Assembly (NCBI GenBank): GCA_034509735.1
Contig: JACGWO010000008.1
Span: forward strand, 12,659,864-12,723,863
From: Sesamum alatum
Lineage: Eukaryota > Streptophyta > Magnoliopsida > Lamiales > Pedaliaceae
Direction: 5' to 3'
Length of the DNA stretch: 64,000 nucleotides
Shown: positions 34,273 through 45,588 of the stretch, in pieces
Layout: the number at the start of each line of letters is the position of its first letter
Numbering within the stretch: position 1 is the first letter of the stretch
Program-made: the position numbers and the translations under genes
The notes under the pieces: model-generated
The model's input: only the letters and a program-made list of their open reading frames with translations
What the model was told of the DNA's origin: nothing
Database searches by the model: none

Positions 34273-34748
34273 AAGTTAATTGCAATTTTCGTCCTGTATT
34301 ATAGGCATTTGGCGTTTTGGTCCTTTAACTTTCTAGGGTAGCAAAATAGTCCTTTAACTTTTTAATTTTCGTCCTTTGGTCGCCGGATTTTTTAAAACTC
34401 GCCGGAATAATGGCACGCGATTCACACATGAGGCTTTTAAACTCACCGGAAGAAGGGGCAATGCCTGAACGTGGTATCACTCAAGAAGATCAACCTAATC
34501 GCTTGTCATTATTTCGGCAAGTTTTAAAAAATCTAGCGACCAGAGGACGAAAATCGCAAAAATTGAAAAGTTAAAGGACTATTTTGCTACCCTAAAAACT
34601 TAAAAGACCAAAAATGCCAAATACCTATAATTACAAGACAGAAAATGCAATTAACTGAAAATTTAAAGGATTATATTGCTACCCTAGAAATTTAAAGGAC
34701 CAAAACGCCAAATATCTATAATTACAGGACGAAAATTGCAGTTAACCC
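34273..34748. mobile_element. MULE-type MITE, 476 bp, with doubled right end
   Basis: Long inverted repeats are built on 'gttaattgcaattttcgtcctgta' and 'ggtcctttaactttctaggg'. The flanks carry the 10-bp duplication tattttgtac (34263-34272 and 34749-34758). On the right, the terminal block occurs twice in tandem (about 34569-34655 and 34660-34748), so one terminus was duplicated. No protein is encoded. Confidence 0.85.
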
Positions 34749-35039
34749 TATTTTGTACCATTGAACTACTTAATGACTTGATCTTCTTGATGAGGTACGT
34801 ATGCAGTTTAAATATTTCTAAGATCAGTCATAATATTTAAAGAAACTTTATTTCTCATATAAAGTGGACGAAATGGGAAACATTCAAGTATGTTCAAAGA
34901 CTGGAAGATAGAAAGAAAAAAAATTTCTATTATGTGATCTCAAAAAGAAACATTGAGGTTCATGACTTAAGACAAAAGAATAAAAAATCAAATGCGATAA
35001 AATAAAAGGTCCTAAACAAGTCTCAAGCAAAGAGACTCA

Positions 35040-37741
35040 AGTTATTCAACTCTTCCTTGAGGGCTTTCAGATTTGTTCTTTAAGTCTTCAAACTCTCAAC
35101 CACTTCATCGTTGAGTGGGGTGGTATTCTCAAGTGCCGCAGTTTCCTCCTCCATCTCGTGAACTTCAACTTGAGCCTTATGAAGAAGTTGTTTTTTCCCC
35201 TTCAAAGTGGCACACAAGTTCGTTCGTTGTTTCTTCAAATCCACAAGCCCCTTTTCAACGCGCCCCAACTCATCCATAGTTGATCGAATGTTAGGAACCT
35301 CTTCACTCTCTTTAACTCGGGCATCTTGGAGACGACCATTGGGTATCTTTAATTGTTGCCTCGAGAAGACTTTTGGATAACTTGTCAGAGGACGATGATC
35401 TTACTTTGTCGTAAACAACTGTCTCGGCAAAAACCACGTTCAACGATTCCTTCCACTTTTGAAATTTCAAACTTCGAAAAGCTCTTTATAGATTCAAGAA
35501 AGAAGTGAACATCGTCTTTGATTGATAAAATGAAATCAATTGGAGTGTTCGGTTATTTTCACGAGAAGATCACTCCACATTTTTTGAAGGAACTCATTTT
35601 GGTATTAAGAACAAACCTCTCGCCTTCAAATACTGACACTGTGGCATGACGAAAAGGTTGTTTTATCTTAAGCCCCATTTCAAGCGGAGGAGTTGTACCC
35701 AAAAAATTATCTTAAGCCCTATCTTGATAAATCTCACCATCTTCCGCATCTAAGACTTTATCTTCTGCTGCACAATGCATCAACTTAAGTTAGAACCAAA
35801 AGAAGATTTTATCACTCTAAAAATAAAAGGAAAAGGTTAGAAAAAAAAATAACCTTCTTGACAAAATTCAGCATTGATATTGCATGACTTTAGATGTCAT
35901 CGTTAACATCAACGTTTATTGGCTTTGAATGGTTGGGATCCCTCTTCGGCCTGTTCCAATGACAATCAAGTTTACTACTCCCACTTACCTCCAAAGAAAG
36001 AGAAGCACTTTTCTTCTAAGTCACTTCAAGGGGTTTAACAACTTGAGGATTACACTTGTGAGGAGGAGAAATAACATGCTCACGAGATTGCTTTTGGACA
36101 ACTCCTTTACCACATTCTGTCTTTGGGGGAAACCTTACTTGAGTTTGAAGCAAGCAACTTCGTCGTGTTTTTCTCAAGGTAGCCACCATGAATTTCGGTC
36201 AATCACTTTTTGTACGCATCGGAGGAGAATTTCTTTACATTTGGGCGCATAGCATAAAATTACACCTTCTCCATGGTCTTGGATGAGATGCATAAATGCC
36301 AATAACGAGTTCCACTTTCCAAAGAGTCCTTGCAAACATCTTGTGAAAGAATTTCCGCATTTTTTGAAAGAAACCAAATTGACGACTAAATGGGTGGGGA
36401 CTATAGGGCTCAACAACAAAATGACCGCCTTGCCGCAAAAGGGATAGTTTGAACTGACGGGCATGAAATAAGTTTATTCAGATTCTTTGGCAAGCCCGTG
36501 TTTATAAACGAGAACTCATTATCCTTCACAATCATGTTACAAGTCCAAGAGATAAAGTCACCTTTGTGAAGTCTTTTTCTCACCTCTTGTCGATCATAGT
36601 ATTTCGCACCTCCTTTACCTGAGAAAAACATCAATTTTGGCCCACAAACACCTTGCAAAACTTTATAGTGAGTCTTGAAATAATAAGTTATCCAACTATA
36701 AACGCAGTGGATCGAAAATGGAGAATACACGCGAGTTCACTTTGGAAAGTTAGAAATCTTGTGCAAACCTCTGTAAATGCTAGCCAAGACAGGAACAACA
36801 AGACCAACCTTTTGATCGGCTGCCATGACACTCGCCACTTTGAAAGTACTTGGACGTATTGAACCAACATCTTGAATGGGAAGAGCAAAGGTGTGAAGTC
36901 AACATGCCAAGTACGCTTCCATGAATGTTTCTCCTTTAAGCTTCCTTAAATGCCAAGCTTTAAGAATAATACCTCATCCGCAGTAGACCACTTTCCATGC
37001 ACTCCAAAGGTTCCGAAAGGGTTATGGGTCTTAGGACAAACCACTTTGTTCTCTTTACATGGAGGGGGCTTGTAGTACTTCGTGGCTCTTTTAAACCAAA
37101 TCTTGGTTCACTTGTTGGCAGAGACTTGAGAAGTTTGACCGTCATTACTACCTCCTTGAAGCAAATGGTAAGCGTAGAGCGAGACACAAATCTTCATTCT
37201 GTCTCATCACCATGTCAAGCTCCTCACTTGGGACGAATTCGTCGTAAGGAGTTCGTCATAGAAGTCCAGCAAGGGTATGTAATTCCACGATGAGATAGAC
37301 AACTCTCCAAAGGATGTGAGAAAATTGTTAATTGACGGGCACCACGCTTCGCAAAATACCTTAATGATGTCTGAATTGCGGTCGTAAGTAAACAATGAAG
37401 CATACATGGCGTCATATACTTGAACCGAACTAGCTCGTGCTCACACCAGCTGAGTACGTCTTCGGTCCATTCCCAAAATCCTTTGATGTAGAAGAACTCA
37501 CCTGCAAATTGAATCTTGGCCTTCCCTTCAACAATGTGGTAGCCTAATGTCGGTACAAGACTCGGTTCGTCGAAACAAACGGTGATGAGTAGCTTGCAAA
37601 GACCACACCTTGGAAGTCTTGCTCAATGGAACCTCTTAGAACCATTGCTCTGTGTAGAGTGAATTTGTCAATTTCGATCATTGCTTCATGTATCGATCGA
37701 TAAGAGGGGTGTAAGTCGTTATAGTTGTTCCTTTTTCCATG
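35040..37741 (-). pseudogene. Transposon-type PMD and coiled-coil gene, decayed
   Basis: The likely start is the ATG at 37739-37741 (MEKGTTITTYTP). Pieces in different frames, in order, resemble the transposon-type plant mobile domain protein (aminotransferase-like PMD): GEFFYIKGFWEW, DRNSDIIKVFCEAWCPS, NNFLTSFGELSISSWNY (near 37310), PKTHNPFGTFGVHGKWS, ADEVLFLKL, LLFPFKMLVQYV, YYFKTHYKVLQG, GKGGAKYYDRQEVRKRLHKGDFISW (split: AKYYDRQEVRKR, GDFISWTCN). A coiled-coil tail (GLVDLKKQRTNLCATL, LLHKAQVEVHEMEEE) follows at 35080-35277. There are many frameshifts and stops. PMD proteins of this kind are commonly carried by plant mobile elements. No flanking LTRs or TIRs were identified, so the host element is unknown. 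Confidence 0.75.
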
Positions 37742-38288
37742 AGTTGATTTTAAACTTATTTTTGAAGTGAACCATGTTGCAACCTATCAAAATAAGAAGA
37801 AAGAATTTAATTAATTTTAAAAAAAAAAATCATGAGTGTTCACACTCAGTTGAAAAATGACATGTATTAAATTGCAACTTCAGCTAGCTTTCAGTCGAAG
37901 AATTGAGTTGACTTGAAAAAGAAAAATGACAAGTGCTTTGAAAAAATCTGAGGGTGTTTCAGCTGCAAGGCAATGAGTTAAGGATGTGCTTGGTGATTTA
38001 ATTCTCATATCTAAGATACTATGGGCATACTTAACAAAGCATTGTTTTAGCCAAAAATAAAAAAAATAAAAAAAAATGGATGGGTCTAATAGAATGTAAG
38101 CCCACCAATTTAATGTACAAAGTTGGAATTGAAGCATTGCAAGTAGATTGTCTACAAATTGGAGTAGGGCTTTATGGGCTTGAAAGGGAAATCACATGAT
38201 CGCCATTAGTTCGAGAAGTTGGAAACGCCGTCAAGAAATCACAACATTCTTTTTAGGATCAAATTAGAGCAATATGAAAATTGAAGTG
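37742..38288. other. Intergenic sequence
   Basis: I see no gene, only AT-rich DNA with A tracts near 37820 and 38060. It may be the 5' flank of the decayed PMD gene. Confidence 0.5.
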
Positions 38289-38687
38289 CATGTTTGATTT
38301 TTATACAAGCTTGAAATTTGACATAATTACAAATATTATCTTATTATTTGAAAAATTATAAATACTCGTATGAGATTTGTAATTTTCAACCAAATGCCTG
38401 AAATTGACCATTGTGCCCTTAATTTTTTAGTTAAATTGTAGAAAAATCAGCCGAGACAAATTGCATTATTAACTCCTCTGTGTAAAAAACTTCAAGAACC
38501 TCTCCCTGTGCATTGTAGTCCAAAAAAATTCAAAAGATTTTAAAAATTAAATAAAATACATAAGGGCATTTTGATCAGTTCACTCATAAAAATGTATGAA
38601 AATGAGTTATTTGTTAAACGGTTACAAACCTCAAGGGAGTATTTGTAATTATGCCAAATTTCAGAGGATGTAGATGTAATTTATCCC
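38289..38687. mobile_element. Diverged copy of the 41-kb MULE-type MITE
   Basis: It is co-linear with 41027-41454 over most of its length, sharing 'acataattacaaata', 'accattgtgccctt', 'gggcattttgatcagtt' and the right end 'gatgtaatttatccc'. The left end is eroded and I found no target duplication, so it is older than its relative. Confidence 0.75.
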
Positions 38688-39294
38688 TAAAAATAATCAT
38701 GACTCAGTCAGAATACTCATGCATATGCCATGTTGAAGGAGTTGTGAAAATTTGAAGTAGGCCCTGTGCTAGGAAAAAAGCAAGCTACCCCGCAGATTGT
38801 TGAAACCCACAAAATTGAGAATCACGATTATGAAGATGAAGTTATGACGCTGGAACTAAGCATCAATTATAATACTAAAGGCCAAATATAACCCCCCCTC
38901 CCCCCAAAAAAAATCTCAACGTCCCACAAGTTGAATTCTGATGGTGCAAAATAATTGACATAAATACCTTGATAATTGCTTCAGATTATTGAGATGGGTT
39001 GTTGCGGACTTAGGATCCAAATTCAAAGATGCTCGGCGAATGGAATTTATAAACGAAAGCTCTCACCGTACAAATGGCTAACAACACGAAACCTGCAAAG
39101 AAATCCAAATAATTTCAACAGCAGCTCATTGAGGCATTAAAGCAAACAGCTTGTGTGCATGCCAGAAACTGAGAAAGAAAAAAATAGTTGCGCAATGAAG
39201 CATACCACAGATTCTCCTAACAGTTGGTTTCCACATTGTCGATCAATGACCGGATTAAGCTCTTTGTATACATATTCAATTGAAGTGTTTTAAC
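38688..39294. other. Intergenic sequence
   Basis: No recognisable gene. A C-rich tract (ccccccctccccccc) lies near 38891-38906. Confidence 0.5.
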
Positions 39295-39510
39295 TCAAGA
39301 AGAATTAGGATTTTGAGTTATAGTCCAATCAAAATTCAATAATTTGAAAGCTACTTGCACGAGATCAATATAGTTGCTCCCGAAATAGAATTTGCGAACG
39401 CTTAGAGTCGGCGTCTCCAAGGTAGCGTTCGTCATCTCCAAATTGTTAGAAAGTTTCCCCGGCGTTGTTTCAACTTGAAGAAGACGAGTGTTGTTTCCAC
39501 TTGAAGCCAT
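39295..39510 (-). CDS. Hypothetical 71-residue reading frame
   Basis: An uninterrupted minus-strand frame starts MASSGNNTRLLQVE and ends in NSS before a stop. It is serine-, threonine- and asparagine-rich in its first half, with an aromatic stretch (KFYFGSNYIDLVQVAFKLLNF) in its second. I do not recognise it and no promoter or domain supports it. It may be the start of a lost element protein or chance. Confidence 0.2.
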   Translation of the reverse strand: MASSGNNTRLLQVETTPGKLSNNLEMTNATLETPTLSVRKFYFGSNYIDLVQVAFKLLNFDWTITQNPNSS

Positions 39511-41017
39511 CTGATGTTATTCTTTACCAAAGAAGGCAAGAAACCAAGCCCATGCTCAAATACTAGAATGGCTCAAAGCCCACCAAATTGCATTTTCCTC
39601 ATGCAAATAAAGAGATAAATGTGTGCAAATTCATTAAGACCCTTTCTTACCTTTTTGGCCCAACTTATATGGGCTTTATCTTGGAGGATTATCGGTTGAA
39701 AAATTGATCCGCCAAATGCACATTGTGGGCCCAAATTCTCAAGTCCATAAGAGATTTAAAATAAATTTGGTTTGAAACAAATTCCAAATTATAGCGGCCG
39801 ATTCAAATTTTATTTATATTTTTCCGACTCATCCATTTTGAAATTTTCATTTTCAATGATTCTTCGAGGAAGCATTTATAGACAAATTAATTTTACATCC
39901 AATTAAATAATCACATGTGTCAAATAATATATTAATTATCAATTACATATTTTTTTATTTATATTTTAGATTTTAAGTAAATTAATTTCAAGTGTAAATA
40001 GTTAAGTTAATTGATATTTTAATATATATATATATATATCTCGTCATCAACTCAACGGCTGACAAGTGTTAAAATTGAAGTGTTTCAGTCAATCAAATAT
40101 GCTTCGTAGTCAAAGATTCAAGCCAATCAGACCACGTCACGTGAAGCAATGCATGTATGGTCCAATTAAATCAAGATAAATATTTTTATATTTATCTCTT
40201 GAAAAATACAAACATTAAGGAGATAATATCAAAATTAACAAATCATATTATTCCAAATATTTAATGTATTTATCTTTTTAAATTAAATTAAAAAGTGATA
40301 ATCCAAAGGGTGTTCAAGTTCACCACAACTCTACCTCTTTAACACATATATAAAGGGGTCCTTGAAGCTCATTCATAGACAATTGAAGATAGAACCGAAA
40401 ATACAAGCAAGAGAATCCCAAAATCCTCTCAAGCCCCAATCAAGGAAAATCCACAGTATTCAAGGCAAAAGTTAAGGCGTTCGTCGCGAAAATCATTCAA
40501 ATTCAATGTTTAATTCGAGAAGAAGAAAGAATACTCGCATATTAACGTTATCAAGACACAAATCCAACTTAGCGGAAGATCGAAGCTTCAAATCCATCAA
40601 AAAATATTCAAACCCAAGTCAAATATTCCAAGTCTATAGCGTTTAATCTGTAATAAGTCAAAAGACCCCCAAATTAACGTTATTTGAAGATCGTAGTCAA
40701 AGTCGAAGGTGATTAAAACGTCAAGTTTTCCATCCAAAGTTGTCGAGATCGAAGATCGCGTAATTAAAATAAAGAATCAAAGGTTTCAAATAGAGATTCT
40801 ATATCCACAAATATTCAATCAATTCAAAAAATTCATTTATGATATTTTTTTTTCAATAAATTCAAAAACACGGAAATTCGCGTTACAATTCTCTCCAGCC
40901 AAATTCAATAAGATCCAATTTAACAAATAAATTCTACATTTCTTTAAACAAATAAAATAATAGATGTATCTGTTGTGGATTTGATTATACAGAATTCTTG
41001 ATGGATTTGTTCGTTGA
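39511..41017 (+). other. Possible LTR or leader remnant with TATA box
   Basis: AT-rich DNA contains an AT tract (about 40022-40038) and a good TATA-like box (atatataaaggg, 40346-40357). A purine-rich leader-like region follows, with repeated 'tcgaag' and 'ttcaaat' motifs. The layout resembles U3-R of an LTR, but no second copy is in the window. The short frame at 40709-40930 is not recognisable. Confidence 0.3.
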
Positions 41018-41026
41018 AATAAGTTA

Positions 41027-41454
41027 GGGTAAATTACATTTACCTTCCCTGAGATTTGGCATAATTAAAAATACCTCTCATTATTTGAAAAATTACAAAT
41101 ACTCTCTAAAGTTTGTAATTTTTAACCAAAGGCCTGAAAAAATTGACCATTTTGCCCTTGAATTTTTTATTAAAATTATAGAAAAATCGGCTAAGGCAAA
41201 TTGCATTATTGCTCCTCTGTGTAAAAGACTTAAGAAACATTTTCCATGCACATTGTAGTCCAAAAAAGTTTTAAGAATGAAATAAAAATAATTCAGTGCA
41301 TAAGGGCATTTTGATCAGTTCACCCATAAAAATTGATGGAAATGGGTTATTTTTTAGACGGTCACAAACCTCAGGGGGGTATTTGTAATTTTTTAAATAC
41401 GAGAAAGTATTTGTAATTATGTCAAATCTCAGGGGAAGTAGATATAATTTACCC
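41027..41454. mobile_element. MULE-type MITE, 428 bp
   Basis: Terminal inverted repeats of about 40 bp start gggtaaattac (left) and gggtaaattat (right, inverted). They are flanked by the perfect 9-bp duplication aataagtta at 41018-41026 and 41455-41463, the size typical of Mutator-superfamily elements. No coding capacity. Confidence 0.92.
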
Positions 41455-41743
41455 AATAAGTTAATAATAACTAGTGATCTTTAGAGCGTTGTGTATATGT
41501 ATACATATTCTTTTTTAACTTCTTGTAAATTATTACATGTTAATATATTTTTTGTTTAATTGTTATTCAATATGTATAACTATGTTTTATCGTTTATATG
41601 AAATTTTTATATTTGAACAACATGGATATGTGAATATTGATAAGTGTATTTTAATTATAGGTTCTAAAAAATAGAGGAAAATTCGAGCCTTTTCAGGCGG
41701 ATTTCGACCTTCATATTTGCATCAACAATGTCAAGCTTCTGGC

Positions 41744-42000
41744 TGTCGAGAAGGCCTAACTTAGTTGGCGAAGCTGAGGCCCCATAATCCTAGAGGTCAT
41801 TAGTTCGAACTCCTGCGTGAGTTAATGTTATTTCTATTGTATAGTAGGCATGATTTGTTGTTGTAATAGCTAGGTGTTAGTTTATGTTATATTATTGATT
41901 TGATTGCTTGTATTTGTCTCTGCTCGATATTGATAGTCGACAGGATTGAATGAAATCACTTTACTTTCGATTAATAAAATTCATCGCTTTCAATTCAAAA
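41744..42000 (+). mobile_element. tRNA-derived SINE, 257 bp
   Basis: The head has a pol III A-box-like segment (tagttggcgaag, near 41763) and a B box (agttcgaactcc, near 41802), spaced as in a tRNA. A non-tRNA body follows, with a short A-rich tail at 41995-42000. A perfect 17-bp target duplication (aatgtcaagcttctggc) flanks it at 41727-41743 and 42001-42017. It depends on LINE enzymes for movement. The insertion is recent because the duplication is unchanged. Confidence 0.92.
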
Positions 42001-42172
42001 AATGTCAAGCTTCTGGCCAACACTATTCTCCAGATCCACCAAATCTGTCGTTACGTTGTCACATTGTAATTGCCTTTTTCTTCCCACTTTAAGACTTTTG
42101 ATAATTTATCATTGCAATTGTAGATTTTTACATTGCTTATGTATTGATATTGGTAATTTTATGATACTATAT

Positions 42173-42702
42173 TGATCCGGATGGCGGATAGCGATCCTTG
42201 ATGACGTTTGTGCTTGACTGATCCGGGTAGCGGGTAGCGGGTAGCGATCTTTGGTGACGTCTAAGCTAGCATCTCCATCTGTCACCTGAAAAGTAAGAGT
42301 ACCTGAGAAGAGAGCAAACGTGAGCCTAGCCGGGATCGTCCCCGGCGAAAACCCTCCGATGCTTAAGTCAGCTCAGACTCGAGATGGCAAAAATGCGATC
42401 CAAGTAGAATGATAGGTCGAATGCTATCCAAAATGTCTTCCCATTAACGCGGTGGAACATGAGTATTTATAGAGCCAAGTGCGTGTACTTGCCTGGTCCA
42501 CGTGGCGTAATCTCAAACCTTCAACTGTCAGGAGACCAACGGTCTAGATCTTGGGTCCTCTTGTTCGGGTCGCGTATCCGGGTTGGGTCGTGGGTAGCGA
42601 CCCGACTGTGTTGTACGCAGGTCATCAGGCCCATATACAACTTTAACCTCTTTTTGAGGGTATTTATGTATTTTCAGCATATATGGGGTATTACCCCTAT
42701 CA
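42173..42702 (-). repeat. 3' LTR of the gypsy element
   Basis: 530 bp. A 7-bp unit (agcgggt) is tandemly repeated once more here than in the other LTR. Followed on the plus strand by agtcccccacttcttc, the complement of the polypurine tract. Confidence 0.93.
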
Positions 42703-42851
42703 TTAGTCCCCCACTTCTTCTAGTGCAAGTTATTGCACTGGAAGAAGTTGAACAGGCATCATGTGATCAATCGCGTCTTCGTGCTATTATGACGATCTTC
42801 CCATTTCTGATAACTTGAGAAGTCATTTGCCTATTTTGCTAAAACCTTCTA

Positions 42852-43447
42852 CCTTGACCTCTCATGGCGGAGTTTAACTTGAAGAAATCTTTCTGCGATA
42901 ATAAAACTTTCTACCTTGACCTCTCACGACCTCATGGGAGGTACGCGGCCTTTTTGAAGATAAATCACTTTTCAAATGATAATGCGACCTCGCGGGAGGT
43001 ACGTGACCTTGACCATAAACATTTTTCGAATAATAACGCGACCTCGTGCGAGGTACACGACCTTGAACATAAACTTTTCCAGATAATAACGCGACCTCAC
43101 GCGAGGTACGCGACCTTGAAGATAAATCTCTCAGATAATAACGCGACCTCGCGGAAGGTACGTGACCCTGAACATAAATATTTCAGATAATAACGCGACC
43201 TCGCGGGAGGTACGCGACCTTGAACATAAACTTTTCAAATAATAACACGACCTCGCGGGGGTACGCGACCTTGATCATAAATCTTTTTTTGGATAATAAC
43301 GCGACCTCACGGGAGGTACGCGACCTTGAAGATAAATCTTTCAGATAATAACGCGATCTCGCGGGAGGTACGCGACCTTAAACAAACTTTTCAAATAATA
43401 ATGCGACCTCGCGAGAGGTACGCGACCTTGAACATAAACTTTTCAAA
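42852..43447 (-). repeat. Tandem array A, about 53-bp unit, about 10 copies
   Basis: The unit is close to 'aataacgcgacctcgcggg', 'aggtacgcgaccttgaac', 'ataaacttttcaaat'. Within each unit cgacct...aggt-cg forms a small inverted repeat. Copies vary at a few positions and one lacks a base. It lies between the pol remnant and the 3' LTR. Confidence 0.9.
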
Positions 43448-43745
43448 TCATTTTAAGGTGATCTTTCACAGATCACTTAAAGATCACTTGAGACGATCTT
43501 TTTCAGATCGTTTTGAGATTATCTTTTGAGGTGATCTTTTTCAAATCATTTTGAGGTGATCTTTCACAGATCACTTGAGACAATCTTTTTTAGATCGTTT
43601 TATGGTGATCTTTCACAGATCACTTAAGACGATCTTTTTCAAATCGTTTTGAGATTATCATTTGAGGTGATCTTTTTCAAATCGTTTTAAGGTGATCTTT
43701 CACAAATCACTTGAGACGATATTTTTCAGATAGTTTTGATGATGT
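43448..43745 (-). repeat. Tandem array B, gatct hairpin units
   Basis: Repeats alternate a 'gtgatctttcacagatcac' hairpin and a 'gacgatctttttcagatcg' hairpin, joined by 'ttttgag' linkers. Every unit is an inverted repeat around a T-rich loop. The array touches array A without a gap. Confidence 0.85.
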
Positions 43746-43904
43746 CATGTAACCTACAGGAGTCAACTGCTGCGCACATGAAATTACGTAGCCCGATTGT
43801 ATTTAAATTATCTTTCACAGATCCTTACACCTGGAAAACTTTCAAGGTTTGAGCTAATCACAAGAAGGATCTTTTTCAGATCCTGCTATTCTAGATCTTT
43901 CACT

Positions 43905-44392
43905 GATCTTCTGGTCGCCTGTCACCCATAAGCGTCTTGAGACTTAGCACAAAAAGTTGTCTTTTTCAGACCATCTGCCTTCTGATCGTGTGTCTCAAAA
44001 CTTAGCACCAAAGTGGTCTTTCATAGACCATCTATTTTATAGTCGCATGTCACCCAGAAGCGTCTTGAGTCTTGGCACAAAAAGTGGTCTTTTTCAGACC
44101 ATCTGTCTTCTGATCGCGTGTCTTCTGAAAGCGTCTCAAAACTTAGCACCAACGTGGTCTTTCACAGACCATCTATTTTATGGTTGCATATCACCCAAAA
44201 GCGTCTTGAGACTTAGCACAAAAAGTGGTCTTTTTCAGACCATCTGCCTTCTGGTCGCGTGTCTTCCAAAAGCGTCTCAAAACTTAGCACCAAACTGGTC
44301 TTTCACAGACCATCTATTTTCTGGTCGCATGTCACCCAAAAGCGTCTTGAGACTTAGCACAAAAGTGGTCTTTCACAGACTATCTAGCTTCC
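43905..44392 (-). repeat. Tandem array C, long composite unit
   Basis: Three to four copies of a composite unit contain 'gtcttgagacttagcac', 'agtggtctttttcagacca', 'tctgccttctggtcgcgtg' and 'tctcaaaacttagcacc'. Each carries a 'tggtct...agacca' inverted repeat. The gatct/ggtct hairpin theme of arrays B and C is related, so C probably derives from the same seed. Confidence 0.85.
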
Positions 44393-44449
44393 TGATTGCA
44401 TGCTACGCCTACGCGTAAAATTTCTTCCAAGTTATGGATGTTCCGCGGT

Positions 44450-44920
44450 CGCGGGAGGTTTTCCCTTCCAGATCTTGCAGCCTGTACGTTCTTTTGTGAT
44501 AACGCCTGCATTTTTCACGTCAAATTTCATTATAATAGTAAATACCATTTTCGATTACGAAAGACGTCTTATCTCTATCTTATTCCGCCATGAAAATCTG
44601 GTGGTATCCTTGGTATGCATCCATCCTGCTGAACAACGCGCCCGCTACGGTAGTCTACCAACAAGTCGCTTCGAGGTCGCGGGTAGGGCACGCGTTGTTT
44701 AAGTCCGTGAAGTCCGTGCACTTCGCCACTTTCCTGATACCTTTGTCACAATCACCACGTTTGATAATCACTGGGTGTATTGCACCTGTCACATCCCCGG
44801 CTTCTAGGAATTTGTTCACCTCCACCTCGATGATCTTGTTCCGCTTGACCCCAAATGTCCTCTTCTGTTTGACTGGTCGAACTTGTGTTCTCCTTGAGAA
44901 GCTCGATCACCATCGTCTCC
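44450..44920 (-). pseudogene. gypsy reverse transcriptase fragment
   Basis: The minus strand reads VNKFLEAGDVTG, CTDFTDLNNACP, a damaged stretch, ALFSRMDAYQGYHQIFM, then TSFVIENGIYYYN with stops. This is the first half of a Ty3/gypsy RT: the DFTDLN box and the MDAYQGYHQI box, whose Asp is catalytic. The YVDD box, RNase H and integrase are missing; array C begins about 60 bp further. Two stops lie in the conserved stretch. Confidence 0.85.
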
Positions 44921-45110
44921 AAGCTTAAGGTCATACGCGACCCAATTCTGGTCGTCTTACTTGCTTCTCCTTGCACCAGTTGAATCGTCTTATGCTCTCC
45001 TGCTGGTTCTATCGACTCGGGCTTAAACTTCTTTACGGTGTCCATCTTCTTAACTGGGTACACGGTCACTATCTTTCTTTTGGTCTTTATGTCATCACCT
45101 CCACCTTTTT

Positions 45111-45383
45111 TCAGGATAGGTTGTAACACTTCCTAGTCTCCCTCTGGTCGTATCTCACCTCGCCTATTCCATGTCTTGTTGGGAGCTTCCTCTTCAGGTA
45201 ATAGGTGGACACTACTGCCATCGACGTTCTCCTCCTTGGCTCATAACCCTTGTCAACTACCACCTTGTGCACCAAAAAATTTGTTATGTCCATCTTGATC
45301 ACCATTGGGTCGTTCTGCGACTCCATCTCTAATGATAAGTCATTTCTGCTAGAGGTGATCTCCTCTTCCTGCTCAACCTTCAA
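45111..45383 (-). pseudogene. gypsy protease region, internally deleted
   Basis: The frame reads DPMVIKMDITNFLVHKVVVDKG, where a DNGSS active site is normal; here Asn is Lys and the following residues jump to PRRRTSM. It then jumps again to AVVSTYYLKRKLPT and CYNLS. Two short deletions have thus removed most of the aspartic protease fold. A linker continues at 44752-45129 (YPVKKMDTVKKF, KTTRIGSRMTL, VIELLKENT). Confidence 0.8.
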
Positions 45384-45588
45384 ACCATCTCTTTCAAAAC
45401 AGTTGCTTCCGGCGTACCTCTTCGCGACCTCGAGGGGTCTCCTCCAGTAGGTCCTGCAATTGTATGAACGACTCCTTTCATAGGAGCGTTATCACCTGCC
45501 TCGTCACTTTTTTCCTCTATGTTCTCTTTTTGAGAAATCGTTCCCTAGTCCTTGACCTGCTTCTTGATCTCTCCCTTATTTCTTTCCT

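Noticed and set aside
42852..44392. CRISPR-like arrays
   Set aside because: The units vary and have no unique spacers. They are minisatellites in a plant retrotransposon.
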